Below are positions 23,968 through 28,522 of a DNA stretch of 30,992 bases, piece after piece (position 1 is the first letter of the stretch; each line of letters begins with the position of its first letter). Under the pieces are notes generated by a model. It did not search any database. It was not told the origin of the DNA and saw nothing but the letters and a program-made list of their open reading frames with translations. This stretch comes from Saccoglossus kowalevskii. Its lineage: Eukaryota; Hemichordata; Enteropneusta; Harrimaniidae. The position numbers and the translations under genes were made by a program. Location: positions 470,340 through 501,331 of the forward strand of contig NW_003144288.1 of the NCBI RefSeq assembly GCF_000003605.2. Reading direction: 5' to 3'.

Positions 23968-26262
23968 CTGACATATATAACACATTTATAATCAGTTCCA
24001 AATGATCTCACACTTACCATTATCACTGTTGTGTTTGGTGGCGAGTTTTCAGCAATAGATCCGGATGACGTATAATAGTTAAATATTGGATAGTTGTCAT
24101 TCATGTCCAATATATCAATAATCAATTCTTCGGCAATCTTGATGAAAATATTCAGATAGAGCATGCCGAAAAAAATATACGATTTTATGAAACACTGCAT
24201 TATCGTGTGTGGTTTATACGCGAAACAAACACTTCTACTGTAAAACTGGTTAGCATTCATATGCAAAGCAAATACCAATTTGTATACATAACAATCAGTT
24301 ACCTGAAATACCATTTGAGAACAATGGTGCTGCATTGTGTTTAAAAGAGTTATTGAAAACAGGCCTAATTTTTTTATTTTATTTACCGGGTAAATGAAGC
24401 ACGTTGTATGATCGGCGATGTATCCATTAACTATCAAATGATACCCGTCTTTGACTTCCCTATTAAACACCCTGTTGGTTGTCACGTTCCCCTGCAAATA
24501 ATGACACATATACGCAGTTGAATCAAGACACCCATTGATATTATAGATACAACATTTAAATAGTTTTCAATAAATAGAAAAAAAAAACATGATTAACACT
24601 CATTAGTTTGAGATAGAAATAAAAAAAAAGAACCTACATATATTGGATCAATTTCAAATAAATCATACATTCCGGCAACGACAAATATCACTTCGTAATC
24701 GTCACTTGTTTCGGATAAGATAGTTGTAACATATGTTCCAATCGGCTGGTTCTCGTATACGAATGCAGACTGCAATGTGATGTTTTCAAAGCCTTCCTCT
24801 ACCTGACTTGTTATTTTAACATGTATTTCTGCATCTGTAGCTGCATCTTCGGGTGGTTGTCCGTTATCCCATACCTGAACTGCGAATGTGAACTCATTGT
24901 CCTCGACAGTTACTTCGTCATCGTCTAGAAATTTGGACAGAACGAGTTGGTCAATATTGAACACTACGTTTTCAACTGCCGAAAAATATTTGTCAAATGG
25001 GGGCTTTACTACATAAATCAATCGACCGTTGTCATCTATGTCCTCGTCTGAAGCTAACACGACCACAATTGCGACACGAGCAGCTGTTCCATCAATCCAT
25101 TGGACATGGTAATCGGTCTGCAGCCAATACGGAATATTGTCATTCTTATCGAGTACATTAACGTGAACAGGAATAGTTTTTGTGAACTGACATCCAGTCG
25201 CAGCTACGGTAAATGTATATGCATCCACTTCCTCTCTATCTAACGGCGCCATTGGATATATAACCCCGTGCGAATCAACTCTGAAAACTGTACTCTCTTC
25301 CTCTTCCACTATTGTGTAGTTAACAACTGCTTCGCTTGGAACTTCGTTACTGATGTCCCCTACTGGGTCGTCGGCTTCTCTTTCGTAATATTCAAACATA
25401 TGCAAATTGCTTGAACAGTAACCCTCGGGGTTGATAAAAGAACAATCTGAAAGTAACAACAATTATGAAGCGATGTCACATACAATAATATTCATTTGCC
25501 ACACATACTTATATTTCACCGGATATTTGAGTTTAATCACGACTGGCCCAGTGATGCCATGGCATTGCCAGAAACGTATCAAAATAAATATTGTTTGAGC
25601 ATTATTTCTGGTAGTAGCCGCGAATAACTTCTTATCTTTATCATACTGCATCATCACAAACATGACGGAACTGGACACAGGGAAGAAAACGAGCTTAAAA
25701 AGTGGTGACCAGATAAATGGCAGGGATGTCAGGGATGTTCTCATTGGAATCGTTGATATTTAAAATAGTGCCGAACATCTGACTCAAAATGAATCTAAAA
25801 CTAGAGAATGTTTCCATTTTCCAGTTCACAGTTGTCATGAAGTCATGACAAAAAATATCTCAAATATCAGCTCAAAGTATTTAGAGCGATTTATAGCTAG
25901 AGATAAATCTGATTAAGTGATTATTCTAATTACCTGTAGTTTCAATGGTTTCTGTAGTCACCATAGGAACAGTTGAAGTTTGGCTGCCTACTCCTAAACC
26001 TTGAAAGTACAAAATATGTCACTAAATACATTTGTTAAAACACATCGTTTTTTGACGTAACATTGCAGCTCGCTTAAAAGGTAGAAATCGTATCCATCAT
26101 TTTGTTTGCACAACCTCCGCCGTAGAATATAATATCCCTGATCGTGAAACGTATAGGAATTGGTATTTCAGTTATTCCTTTCAATGTTTTAACAATTTAA
26201 AACTTACCTGGAATCCAAGGCAGTAACACTATCACAGTAAAGAATATAATAAGAGAAACCAT
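3386..26262 (-). CDS. Giant single-pass cadherin, 43 coding exons, phosphotyrosine-motif tail
   Basis: Gene-level entry; exons are listed separately. The product is predicted to be a type I membrane adhesion or receptor protein: signal peptide, about 28 EC repeats with DxNDN, LDRE and DxD calcium-binding motifs, one membrane helix, and a tail of about 170 residues. The visible CDS is 10,110 nt, with one internal stretch lost in an N gap. All visible junctions keep frame and use GT/AG. No EGF, laminin-G, flamingo or protocadherin-specific domain and no classical catenin-binding region was recognised, so this is neither a classical cadherin nor a complete Fat or CELSR; a Dachsous/Fat-like or lineage-specific family is possible. 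The tail holds three YxxM motifs (the known PI3K p85 SH2 ligand), two YxN motifs (Grb2 SH2 ligand type) and PPRPVK (SH3-ligand type). Coupling to tyrosine-kinase signalling is inferred from these motifs. Calcium-dependent adhesion is inferred from the family. Confidence 0.93.
3588..3677 (-). CDS. Cadherin exon 42: tail segment with YLDL and YMNT
   Basis: A 90-nt, phase 1-1 exon encoding EYGDYLQPSTGQESHEYLDL and then RQSQQNYMNT. YMNT is a YxN motif. HEYLDL echoes TEYLDL of exon 40, so this may be a more diverged third copy of the cassette. Confidence 0.88.
4122..4210. repeat. (TA)n microsatellite
   Basis: About 89 bp of TA dinucleotides with one TG interruption, in intron 41 about 90 nt downstream of the donor of phosphotyrosine cassette 2. 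It is self-complementary and probably length-variable. The rest of this 620-nt intron shows nothing. Confidence 0.97.
4298..4378 (-). CDS. Cadherin exon 41: phosphotyrosine cassette 2
   Basis: An 81-nt, phase 1-1 exon encoding AETVPNYLVMNDGIELGAEY and then SDMDNME. It repeats the VPNYLVM...EY.D.DNM pattern of exon 40 and has two YxxM motifs (YLVM, YSDM). Being symmetric, it could be an in-frame cassette. Confidence 0.9.
4738..4832 (-). CDS. Cadherin exon 40: phosphotyrosine cassette 1
   Basis: A 95-nt exon, phase 2 to 1. It encodes SVPAIPAATHSVPNYLVM and then REPDTEYLDLDNMQ. YLVM is a YxxM motif, and EYLDL is a second acidic tyrosine site. It is paralogous to exon 41. Confidence 0.9.
4833..5344 (-). 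other. Intron 39, nothing else seen
   Basis: A 512-nt intron between the proline-rich exon and phosphotyrosine cassette 1. No repeat or open coding stretch was recognised. The 359-nt intron 40 (4379-4737) is equally plain. Confidence 0.6.
5345..5469 (-). CDS. Cadherin exon 39: proline-rich tail segment
   Basis: A 125-nt exon, phase 0 to 2, encoding FPPMLPPRPVKYDNDKVVSG and continuing through GYNVYTLPHEINQTINN. PPRPVK fits a class II SH3-ligand pattern (PxxPxK). KYDND contains a YxN motif. Confidence 0.9.
5763..5790 (-). CDS. Cadherin exon 38: 28-nt microexon
   Basis: A 28-nt exon, phase 2 to 0, encoding (M)SKESLSEDP, a Ser- and acid-rich juxtamembrane peptide. It has TTTCAG at the acceptor and GTAAAT at the donor. 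An (AAT)n microsatellite (TTA-rich on the coding strand) sits 7 nt upstream of it. The frame between exons 37 and 39 is correct only if this exon is included; skipping it gives a stop 11 codons later. Confidence 0.87.
5798..5848. repeat. (AAT)n microsatellite at the microexon acceptor
   Basis: About 17 units of AAT. On the coding (minus) strand it reads (TTA)n and ends 7 nt before the 28-nt exon 38, so it occupies the polypyrimidine-tract and branch-point zone of that acceptor. Confidence 0.96.
6036..6144 (-). CDS. Cadherin exon 37: Cys stalk and transmembrane helix
   Basis: A 109-nt exon, phase 1 to 2. It encodes VECDNCEHTNS followed by a hydrophobic helix (WAIVTTILLTIIVVLAIVFA, then V) and the stop-transfer stretch KYYC. 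Residues are about 3164-3199 in the visible numbering. VECDNCE adds two cysteines beside the one in exon 36. This is the only candidate membrane span other than the signal peptide. Confidence 0.92.
6361..6531 (+). mobile_element. TTAA-flanked MITE, copy 1 (intron 36)
   Basis: A 171-bp element bounded by TTAA at both ends. The terminal inverted repeats are about 30 bp: GCGGGAGGGTCGTCACCTG at the left, and at the right the complement of GCGGGGGAATCGTCACCTG. It has no coding capacity. A second copy in inverse orientation lies at 22995-23162. The two share long blocks such as GGGAATTGAGTTCCAAGCGA. TTAA target use suggests piggyBac-type mobilisation, although the termini lack the usual CCC start, so a TA-targeting family is the alternative. 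Intron 36 is otherwise plain. Confidence 0.8.
6663..6730 (-). CDS. Cadherin exon 36: membrane-proximal stalk
   Basis: A 68-nt exon, phase 2 to 1, encoding STVPVVIVVSKVTRPTDPEC and then YNK. It closes the last EC strand and leads into a short Cys-bearing stalk. The donor is GTGAGA. Confidence 0.84.
6731..7187 (-). other. Intron 35, nothing else seen
   Basis: A 457-nt intron between the last EC exon and the stalk exon. Plus-strand open frames here are chance or shadow frames. No element was recognised. Confidence 0.55.
7188..7315 (-). CDS. Cadherin exon 35: last EC repeat
   Basis: A 128-nt exon, phase 0 to 2, encoding GIFEIDPMSANISTCYLLDP, NLTVIATDAGERPKS and the first two bases of Ser. This is the last recognisable A.D.G strand. 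LDPYE stands in place of LDRE. The donor is GTAGAC. Confidence 0.86.
7433..7566 (-). CDS. Cadherin exon 34: membrane-proximal EC repeat
   Basis: A 134-nt exon, phase 1 to 0, encoding DEYSTVVPEYLPIGAVLDLD, IDIDDVDDGAVTYSL and AYEGNER. The DxD-type acidic patch is kept. Confidence 0.86.
7567..8407 (-). other. Intron 33, nothing recognised
   Basis: At 841 nt, one of the longest introns. It contains a 71-codon minus-strand open frame (7634-7849) without motifs or splice context, and a short ATCA run near 8260. The stretch around 7880-8180 is slightly GC-richer and could be an old repeat fragment, but no termini were found. Confidence 0.45.
8408..8516 (-). CDS. Cadherin exon 33: degenerate EC linker
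   Basis: A 109-nt exon, phase 0 to 1, encoding LTVLVKDGNPVHSDYGCVTI and then RYNDLNLHSPKFSQ. The DxNDNxPxF linker is reduced to YNDLNLHSPKF, a second non-canonical joint close to the membrane. Confidence 0.86.
8700..8885 (-). CDS. Cadherin exon 32: EC repeat
   Basis: A 186-nt, phase 0-0 exon encoding DSPIGTFVVDVNATDPDMIG, SVRDMFEIDELSGVITTD and VDMTDMEYL. The LDRE position is VDMT. The symmetric phases mean it could be skipped in frame. Confidence 0.87.
9082..9293 (-). CDS. Cadherin exon 31: EC repeat
   Basis: A 212-nt exon, phase 1 to 0, encoding GFFEIHINSGEIRTNGTIDR, LVVSAYDGGLPSKQDNATI and LDVNDNAPSV, ending in HSCIYH. This is the last canonical DxNDN linker before the membrane. Confidence 0.9.
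9443..9647 (-). CDS. Cadherin exon 30: EC linker with decayed DxNDN
   Basis: A 205-nt exon, phase 0 to 1, encoding VTITVREVNIYAPECDPSNY, then SENVPDGTYVATVTATDRDS and YYEIIQGNDEG. The linker reads REVNIYAPEC instead of DxNDNxPxF, so two calcium-ligand residues are lost at this joint and a Cys is gained. Confidence 0.88.
9793..9929 (-). CDS. Cadherin exon 29: EC segment
   Basis: A 137-nt exon, phase 1 to 0, encoding GSEYFIIGRDTGEIRVIKV and GTHELTINASDNGKPPLSTT. The LDRE-type motif is missing; the sequence at that place is LIGGVGTHE, so this repeat should bind calcium poorly. Confidence 0.87.
10243..10530 (-). CDS. Cadherin exon 28: EC repeat
   Basis: A 288-nt, phase 1-1 exon. It encodes LYSGIIAPTTNAVIDYETKS, LRVLVEDAGFHALRNVT, IDVNDNAPYF and VVAEDADSGENGRIIYTMK. 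IDYE replaces LDRE. The donor is GTAACC. Confidence 0.9.
10783..11020 (-). CDS. Cadherin exon 27: EC linker and repeat
   Basis: A 238-nt exon, phase 0 to 1. It encodes ATDNGVQPQSSTVSV, TDINDNTPTF, the repeat YIEIVHVIATDADEGTNADV and SGDDGNFEIN. The donor is GTGAGT. Confidence 0.9.
11240..11328 (-). CDS. Cadherin exon 26: EC segment
   Basis: An 89-nt exon, phase 1 to 0, encoding EFYIDLNGTIYAVGNVDREE and then VPLYTLTVT. VDREE is the calcium-binding LDRE-type motif. From here to the membrane the exon lengths no longer follow the module pattern. Confidence 0.87.
11447..11630 (-). CDS. Cadherin exon 25: EC linker and next EC start
   Basis: A 184-nt exon, phase 0 to 1. It encodes VNILVNDINDNNPIF, RGEVYERDYSTSPTAVLTVV and IDADTGPNAEIMYSITV, ending HNG across the junction. 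The first part parallels exons 5 and 20, but the exon extends to a later intron position. Confidence 0.88.
11756..11863 (-). CDS. Cadherin exon 24: EC segment (partial third module X)
   Basis: A 108-nt, phase 0-0 exon encoding GDIYTAMKLNRELKDWYSFS and then VSASDIDGIKYDAYSL. It is a relative of exons 4 and 19 with one extra codon. The donor is GTAACT. Confidence 0.86.
12037..12584 (-). CDS. Cadherin exon 23: extended EC exon (module Y, copy 5, part 3, plus module X tail)
   Basis: A 548-nt exon, phase 1 to 0. It opens VFAVDNGEPSHTAST and TDINDNPPVF like exons 11 and 14. It then runs on through YSLDNDDFSVDDSGVITL and a repeat whose linker has decayed (WRGGSNGRLEF), to EEFTINKST, which parallels the 3' ends of exons 3 and 18. 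I chose the TTTTAG acceptor over the TTTGCAG acceptor 9 nt downstream; both are in frame, and the longer form keeps the VFAVD strand seen in the paralogues. Confidence 0.88.
12673..12738 (-). CDS. Cadherin exon 22: EC segment (module Y, copy 5, part 2)
   Basis: A 66-nt, phase 1-1 exon encoding ELTTHAALDFEDTGGRVYKF and D. It is the fourth exon in the gene with exactly this length and position. Confidence 0.88.
13005..13749 (-). CDS. Cadherin exon 21: EC repeats (module Y, copy 5, part 1)
   Basis: A 745-nt exon, phase 0 to 1. It encodes AYPIMSIDMDYGFNASTIYT, LDREERDRYDLEV, RDVNDNYPQF, LDREYKAKYVITISASDHG and LDVNDNQPTF, ending DFTINSVTG across the junction. Its length, phases and motif order match exons 6, 9 and 15. 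Confidence 0.93.
13850..13990 (-). CDS. Cadherin exon 20: EC linker (module X, copy 2, part 3)
   Basis: A 141-nt, phase 0-0 exon encoding IVAELKITVTDENDNFPYF and then RDYYYGQVEENDQLDDTLPQ, ending NEEVLL at a GTAGGG donor. It is homologous to exon 5 but seven codons longer. Confidence 0.87.
14178..14282 (-). CDS. Cadherin exon 19: EC segment (module X, copy 2, part 2)
   Basis: 105 nt, phase 0-0, the same length as exon 4. It encodes GEVATAKPLNREERSLYQYS and continues to CLADP before GTAAGT. Both this exon and exon 4 carry a Cys near the 3' end followed by a terminal Pro. Confidence 0.88.
14577..15379 (-). CDS. Cadherin exon 18: EC repeats (module X, copy 2, part 1)
   Basis: An 803-nt exon, phase 1 to 0. 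It starts ESVCEYNGTWFGSNFYQFEV, like the Cys-containing start of exon 3, and continues with EEHSPQNTFVGDV, IDREVNQT and LDINDNVPIF. It has a degenerate linker at LTSDSINNN followed by ENQPHGTYVV, matching ENQPIGTYV in exon 3. The donor is GTAAGT after DETT. Confidence 0.92.
15631..16047 (-). CDS. Cadherin exon 17: extended EC exon (module Y, copy 4, part 3)
   Basis: A 417-nt, phase 1-1 exon. The first part corresponds to exons 8, 11 and 14 (VYAEDNGLSPLTSTA, LDVNDNAPIF). It continues without an intron through a further repeat (YDNDSSSNGEMSYHI, LDIDDSLQFLVVAMDHG) to TKVPLEG. The last copy of this block has therefore lost an intron or been fused to the next exon. Its phase-1 end fits exon 18, as the phase-1 end of exon 2 fits exon 3. 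Confidence 0.91.
16048..16500 (-). other. Intron 16, nothing else seen
   Basis: A 453-nt AT-rich intron with a short G run near 16175. No repeat, relic or coding signal was recognised. Confidence 0.5.
16501..16566 (-). CDS. Cadherin exon 16: EC segment (module Y, copy 4, part 2)
   Basis: A 66-nt, phase 1-1 exon encoding VILTARTFDYEVLVDRQHEF and E, between a CCACAG acceptor and a GTAATA donor. The LDRE-type position is replaced by FDYE. Confidence 0.86.
16662..17400 (-). CDS. Cadherin exon 15: EC repeats (module Y, copy 4, part 1)
   Basis: A 739-nt exon, phase 0 to 1. It starts IPCIDATDSDAGLNASIVYT and contains LDREDKDVYQ, NDVNDNAPIF, GINSRLSYFV, LNREITHNST and LDVNDNAPVF, ending DFTIQESTG across the junction. 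It shares the motif order and spacing of exons 9 and 12. Confidence 0.93.
17401..17809 (-). repeat. Intron 14 with a short (GATT)n run
   Basis: A 409-nt intron. The only structure is a GATT tetranucleotide run at about 17702-17728, the same motif family as the larger CAAT run in intron 5. Confidence 0.75.
17810..17964 (-). CDS. Cadherin exon 14: EC linker (module Y, copy 3, part 3)
   Basis: A 155-nt exon, phase 1 to 0. It encodes VLATDRGKPTLTSSAS, the linker VDVNDNAPSF and EPVYYGDIDENSATGTTVTM. The length equals exon 11 and the protein is nearly identical to it. Confidence 0.92.
17965..18744 (-). other. Intron 13, nothing recognised
   Basis: A 780-nt intron. The minus-strand open frame at 18514-18780 overlaps exon 13 only in a different frame and shows no motifs. 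Confidence 0.5.
18745..18810 (-). CDS. Cadherin exon 13: EC segment (module Y, copy 3, part 2)
   Basis: A 66-nt, phase 1-1 exon encoding DILTNRRLDFDDVNNRRYEF and K. The acceptor is ATTTGCAG. The donor GTAGAT is weaker than most in the gene. Confidence 0.87.
19263..19289. repeat. Perfect hairpin
   Basis: AAGGTACGCC, a 7-nt loop (CTGTGGT), then GGCGTACCTT. TTAA lies just outside on both sides (19259-19262 and about 19290-19293). It could be a fold-back relic of a small transposon or a structured intronic element; no function is evident. Confidence 0.7.
19831..19953. mobile_element. hAT-like MITE with 8-bp target duplication
   Basis: A 123-bp element with inverted termini: CACAGTCAGCTGGCGCA at the left, and its complement TGCGCCAGCTGACTGTG at the right, with homology continuing a further 8-12 bp inward. 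It is flanked by GGAACAAA and GGCACAAA (7 of 8 identical), matching the 8-bp target duplication of hAT transposons. It is non-coding and lies 17 bp from the assembly gap. Confidence 0.72.
19971..20358. other. Assembly gap, 388 N
   Basis: A run of 388 unknown bases. It interrupts exon 12 of the cadherin gene and the start of intron 12. Whether 388 is a measured or nominal length cannot be told from the sequence. Confidence 0.99.
20359..20839 (-). CDS. Cadherin exon 12 (cut by assembly gap): EC repeats (module Y, copy 3, part 1)
   Basis: 481 nt are visible, starting in phase 0 with KRYIETTDADAGRNADVLYT, then LDREKISLYH, NDVNDNAPLF, GINSRLTYFLVGG and LDRDTTGSYTI, where the N run begins. Paralogous exons are 736-745 nt, so about 255 nt, including one DxNDN linker and the phase-1 donor, should lie within the gap. 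The missing length must be a multiple of three to restore frame with exon 13. Confidence 0.9.
20946..21100 (-). CDS. Cadherin exon 11: EC linker (module Y, copy 2, part 3)
   Basis: A 155-nt exon, phase 1 to 0. It encodes ALAVDQGEPGLTSTAS, the linker VDINDNAPIF and EPVYYGNVDENAETGTTVIM. It is very close to exon 14 (same length, TEPVYYG and GTTV shared), which suggests a recent duplication or gene conversion. Confidence 0.92.
21188..21253 (-). CDS. Cadherin exon 10: EC segment (module Y, copy 2, part 2)
   Basis: A 66-nt, phase 1-1 exon encoding EISTDVRLDFEEDDSRRYAF and F. The acceptor TTTTTTAG and donor GTAATT are clear. The length matches exons 13, 16 and 22 exactly. Confidence 0.88.
21341..21386. 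repeat. CA/CG alternating purine-pyrimidine tract
   Basis: About 46 bp of CACACG/CACGCG-type alternating sequence in intron 9, interrupted in a few places. This composition can adopt Z-DNA. It is the most CpG-dense short stretch in the gene. Confidence 0.85.
21509..22244 (-). CDS. Cadherin exon 9: EC repeats (module Y, copy 2, part 1)
   Basis: A 736-nt exon, phase 0 to 1. It begins NRYIETIDADIGLNAAVVYT and continues with NDVNDNSPMF, GINSRLTYTVVSGG, LDREETARY and LDVNDNSPMF, ending DFVINQTTG across the junction. GINSRL(T/S)Y is shared almost unchanged with exons 12 and 15. Confidence 0.93.
22352..22500 (-). CDS. Cadherin exon 8: EC linker (module Y, copy 1, part 3)
   Basis: A 149-nt exon, phase 1 to 0. 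It encodes VTATDCGNLSSTS, the linker LDSNDNAPVF and GYIDENSVSGTTVVI, followed by a GTAAGT donor. Confidence 0.9.
22789..22857 (-). CDS. Cadherin exon 7: EC segment (module Y, copy 1, part 2)
   Basis: A 69-nt, phase 1-1 exon encoding DVTTASQDFDFEDANARSFE and FA. This is the usual cadherin strand before the A.D.G motif. The equivalents in the other four module copies are all 66 nt, so this copy gained one codon. Confidence 0.88.
22995..23162 (-). mobile_element. TTAA-flanked MITE, copy 2 (intron 6)
   Basis: A 168-bp element with TTAA at both ends and the same inverted termini as the copy at 6361-6531, inserted in the opposite orientation. Its boundary falls at position +11 of intron 6, so the donor GTAAGT of exon 6 lies just outside it. 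Intron 6 is 315 nt, more than half of it MITE. Confidence 0.8.
23173..23914 (-). CDS. Cadherin exon 6: two and a half EC repeats (module Y, copy 1, part 1)
   Basis: A 742-nt exon, phase 0 to 1. It starts VPLIEATDADINDN, carries SDVNDNTPEF and LDINDNSPVF, and ends DFVIDTVTG across the junction. Its acceptor is preceded by a (TTGA)n microsatellite instead of a normal pyrimidine tract, and its donor lies 10 nt from an inserted MITE. Exons 9, 12, 15 and 21 are its paralogues. Confidence 0.92.
23921..23966. repeat. (CAAT)n microsatellite at the exon 6 acceptor
   Basis: About eleven CAAT units. On the coding strand it reads (TTGA)n and ends 6 nt before the exon 6 boundary (TTGACCTAG). It makes up nearly half of the 103-nt intron 5 and takes the place of a normal pyrimidine tract. 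Confidence 0.95.
24018..24137 (-). CDS. Cadherin exon 5: EC linker (module X, copy 1, part 3)
   Basis: A 120-nt, phase 0-0 exon. It encodes the end of one repeat, the linker LDMNDNYPIF, and the start of the next repeat (GSIAENSPPNTTVIM). The donor is GTAAGT. It is equivalent to exon 20 (141 nt). Confidence 0.9.
24387..24491 (-). CDS. Cadherin exon 4: EC segment (module X, copy 1, part 2)
   Basis: Exactly 105 nt, phase 0-0, encoding GNVTTNRVFNREVKDGYHLI and a further stretch ending CFIYP. NRE is the calcium-binding LDRE-type motif. Exon 19 has the same length and phases, and exon 24 (108 nt) is a third relative. Confidence 0.88.
24638..25446 (-). CDS. Cadherin exon 3: N-terminal EC repeats (module X, copy 1, part 1)
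   Basis: An 809-nt exon, phase 1 to 0. It starts GDCSFINPEGYC and contains LDREEVDAY and the linker LDKNDNIPYW. The second linker is degenerate (ITSQVEEGFENI) and is followed by YENQPIGTYV. It ends in FEIDPIY before a GTAGGT donor. It aligns with exon 18 in length (803 nt), intron phases and motif order, which marks an internal duplication. Confidence 0.92.
25447..25933 (-). other. Intron 2, possible decayed cadherin relic
   Basis: A 487-nt intron. On the minus strand around 25770-25697 one frame reads TILNINDSNENIPDIPAI, reminiscent of a cadherin linker (DxNDNxP), and stops soon after. A second frame then reads SSSVMFVMMQYDKDKK, loosely like the strand after a linker. This may be a frameshifted leftover of an EC exon, or chance. 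Confidence 0.25.
25934..25999 (-). CDS. Cadherin exon 2: Thr-rich linker
   Basis: A 66-nt, phase 1-1 exon encoding GLGVGSQTSTVPMVTTETIE and two threonines. It is rich in Thr and Ser, follows the signal peptide, and could carry O-glycans. It is flanked by TTTCAAG at the acceptor and GTAATT at the donor. Because it is symmetric, skipping it would keep the frame. Confidence 0.8.
26208..26262 (-). CDS. Cadherin exon 1: start codon and signal peptide
   Basis: Encodes MVSLIIFFTVIVLLPWIPG, a classic hydrophobic signal peptide, and ends in phase 1 at a GTAAGT donor. The ATG was chosen because the signal peptide begins exactly there. Directly upstream on the minus strand is a T-rich tract ending in TTTAG at 26273, a good splice acceptor, so a non-coding first exon probably lies further upstream. 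Confidence 0.85.
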
Positions 26263-26290
26263 AATGAATGTTCTAAATTAAAAAAAAAAG
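26263..26290 (-). promoter_or_regulatory. Possible splice acceptor upstream of the start codon
   Basis: The minus strand reads a run of ten T, then TTAATTTAG at 26273, followed by AACATTCATT and the ATG. This is a good acceptor and implies that the first coding exon begins at 26272 and a 5' UTR exon lies upstream. Promoter and transcription start could not be located. Confidence 0.5.
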
Positions 26291-28522
26291 TTAAGTTCAG
26301 TGCAAGTGACTATATGTAGAAACAGAACACGTAACTTTATATTTAAACCAATCAATACCGAACTTCGTTGTTTATAAACATTGAACTATAACGATGTTTT
26401 GCAGTCAACAACGGGCATTAAGTATCAAACCTGGAACAGGATCGTAGTATGACGCAGATGAAATTACCTTAGATAAATATTAACCAATTCGAACTACGTG
26501 GCATTGTGTACGATCGTCTTTAATGACGTCAGAGTAATTTAATTGGACCACTCTAGTCAGACCGAATCTCACGAAAACGGTATTGTCTCCGATATGATAC
26601 ATGTTAGGTATTACCAGGTTTATTCTTCTTATATAGCAGAACTATTGGCCAGGTAAGTTTCTTTCAATATTGTAAAATAAATTAATATTGTAAGAAATAA
26701 AGTCAAATAAGGCAAATAGAAATTACAAAAGTGCTTTCACCACCCATCCATATGATATGTTCGATGTGTCACATAAGGCAATTGGAACATGATGAATGAT
26801 CAATCTGGAAGTGTTATGTAAGTGACTATTGGCGAAATACATATATAATAAATTCAACAATTTACGATTTATGCAAATTCCGAAAAACAAACATATACAT
26901 GCACACTATAGAATGTTGATTTTTTTTTATCCGACCTAAAACATGGTGCTGCTTCAATCTTTTGCCATAAATATGTCACTATGGAGAATTACGAAAACAG
27001 TATGCCAATGTGGTTTCATCATCCGCGGTTACATGCTCTGCTTAGATGAAATAATTAAGGTTTTCTATGATAAGTTGTCTGGGGGAAGACAATCACACGA
27101 GTGCTTCCAAAAGTTCACTCTAATTATGTGCTGAGATATCAACACTGTCAGTAAATTCAACACCTGTCTCTGCAGAGATTCCATTGAGCTTCCTCAATAT
27201 TGACCGTTAACTCTCGTTAACCACATGTAATGTCATGGAGAATACTTCAAAAGGGCGTGCATTAACAAACAAAACAATGGAAATAAACTAAAAATAATCG
27301 GTATGTCAAAAGCTAGATACTTCATTGGTTCAAACTATGACATCTCCTGGTCTGGTTGATTACTAATCACGATGTTCTTACTGTGCATATTTCTATTGCT
27401 AAACCCTGGTTCAAAGCCATTCTACTGTGTGTTTTTTGTACAGTGCAGCCACCCCCCTCTGAAAGTAGCCCTACTGGAGTGTACTTCAACGTGGAGGGCT
27501 AGTACAAAAATGTATGTTTGCCCTTGTGCTTCAACACGCAGTGCAGTTGTTCTGACGTATTGCTACTTGCAAAGAATTGTCCTGCAAATCCAGAGTCATC
27601 TTTTTTACAAGCGAATTGAATCTGTTCAGATCCAGGTATTTGCCGTTGTAGGGTACTATTTCTATTTTGAAGTGCAGCTGCTTCATGTAGTATCACTTGC
27701 GTCTATGGAATCATCATGGGCAATCGGCTGCATTATGTACGTTTTGTACAAACAAGGTTATTAAATAGACAGTAAAGTAAGATTGGCATAGCTGTATTGT
27801 GAGCAGTCAACATTTTATTAAAATTAATTTAATTTGTTGGCCCCAGTGACTACATGAATCTTAAAAACACTACCTGCAATGCAGCATGGAATTGTGAGAT
27901 AGCTGTGCTAAACATTGATAAGATTTCTGTGCTGTGGGATTCCCTCTTGTACAAGATGTCGCTAACTCCAGTTGCAGTGAGTGTCGTTGATGTTATTCAT
28001 ATCCTTGCCATCACATTCTATACTACACCTTACAAAACTAGAAATAGCAAATATTAGATGACTATACATTTTGAATGCCTAGGCGGAACAGGACAAAAGC
28101 TGGCACCAGCTGTAGTGGGCTCCGAAATGCCTAACTAAAGATAACTTCAGAACACATTTAGCTGCCAAGAATGAAGCATCGACTTTGGCATTCTGACAGA
28201 CAGCTTTAACAACAATGTACTATTGATGAAACGGATTGAGTTTAGCCTAGTAAGCCTATTATACTAGATGTGCAATACACGCGGGAGACTGGTAGGAAAA
28301 CAAGGTGGTTGGGTTGTGGTCATTGTGCAAACACCTGGGGAGAATTGCGGATCAAATCAATTTGTGAAACAATTAATCATCTAAATCCACGATATCAGTG
28401 AACAGTATACAGTACAGAAATTGTACTTGTGGGGGACTTATGATCCGGTCTTCTAGGACCTATTTGGCATATGAAAAAGTATCTGCCATATTTTGTCAAA
28501 ACGTATGGTGAACAATACTCAC
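26291..28522. other. Upstream flank, no supported gene
   Basis: AT-rich sequence. The 130-codon plus-strand frame at 27372-27764 has a hydrophobic start but no recognisable domain, and the opposite strand is also open over part of it, so it is probably non-coding or a decayed repeat. The 5' UTR exon and promoter of the cadherin may lie here. Confidence 0.45.

Noticed and set aside
23915..23970. Direct-repeat array that might suggest CRISPR
   Set aside because: Uninterrupted CAAT tetranucleotides without spacers; a microsatellite in an animal intron.
14577..25446. The possibility that exon 18 starts a second, separate cadherin gene in tandem
   Set aside because: Exon 18 starts Cys-containing like exon 3, but exon 17 ends in phase 1 and splices in frame into it. 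There is no signal peptide or ATG before exon 18, and no membrane helix or stop at the end of exon 17. One gene with an internal duplication is simpler.
27372..27764. A 130-codon plus-strand open frame
   Set aside because: The start is hydrophobic, but there is no recognisable family and the minus strand is also open for 65 codons. Not enough to call a gene.
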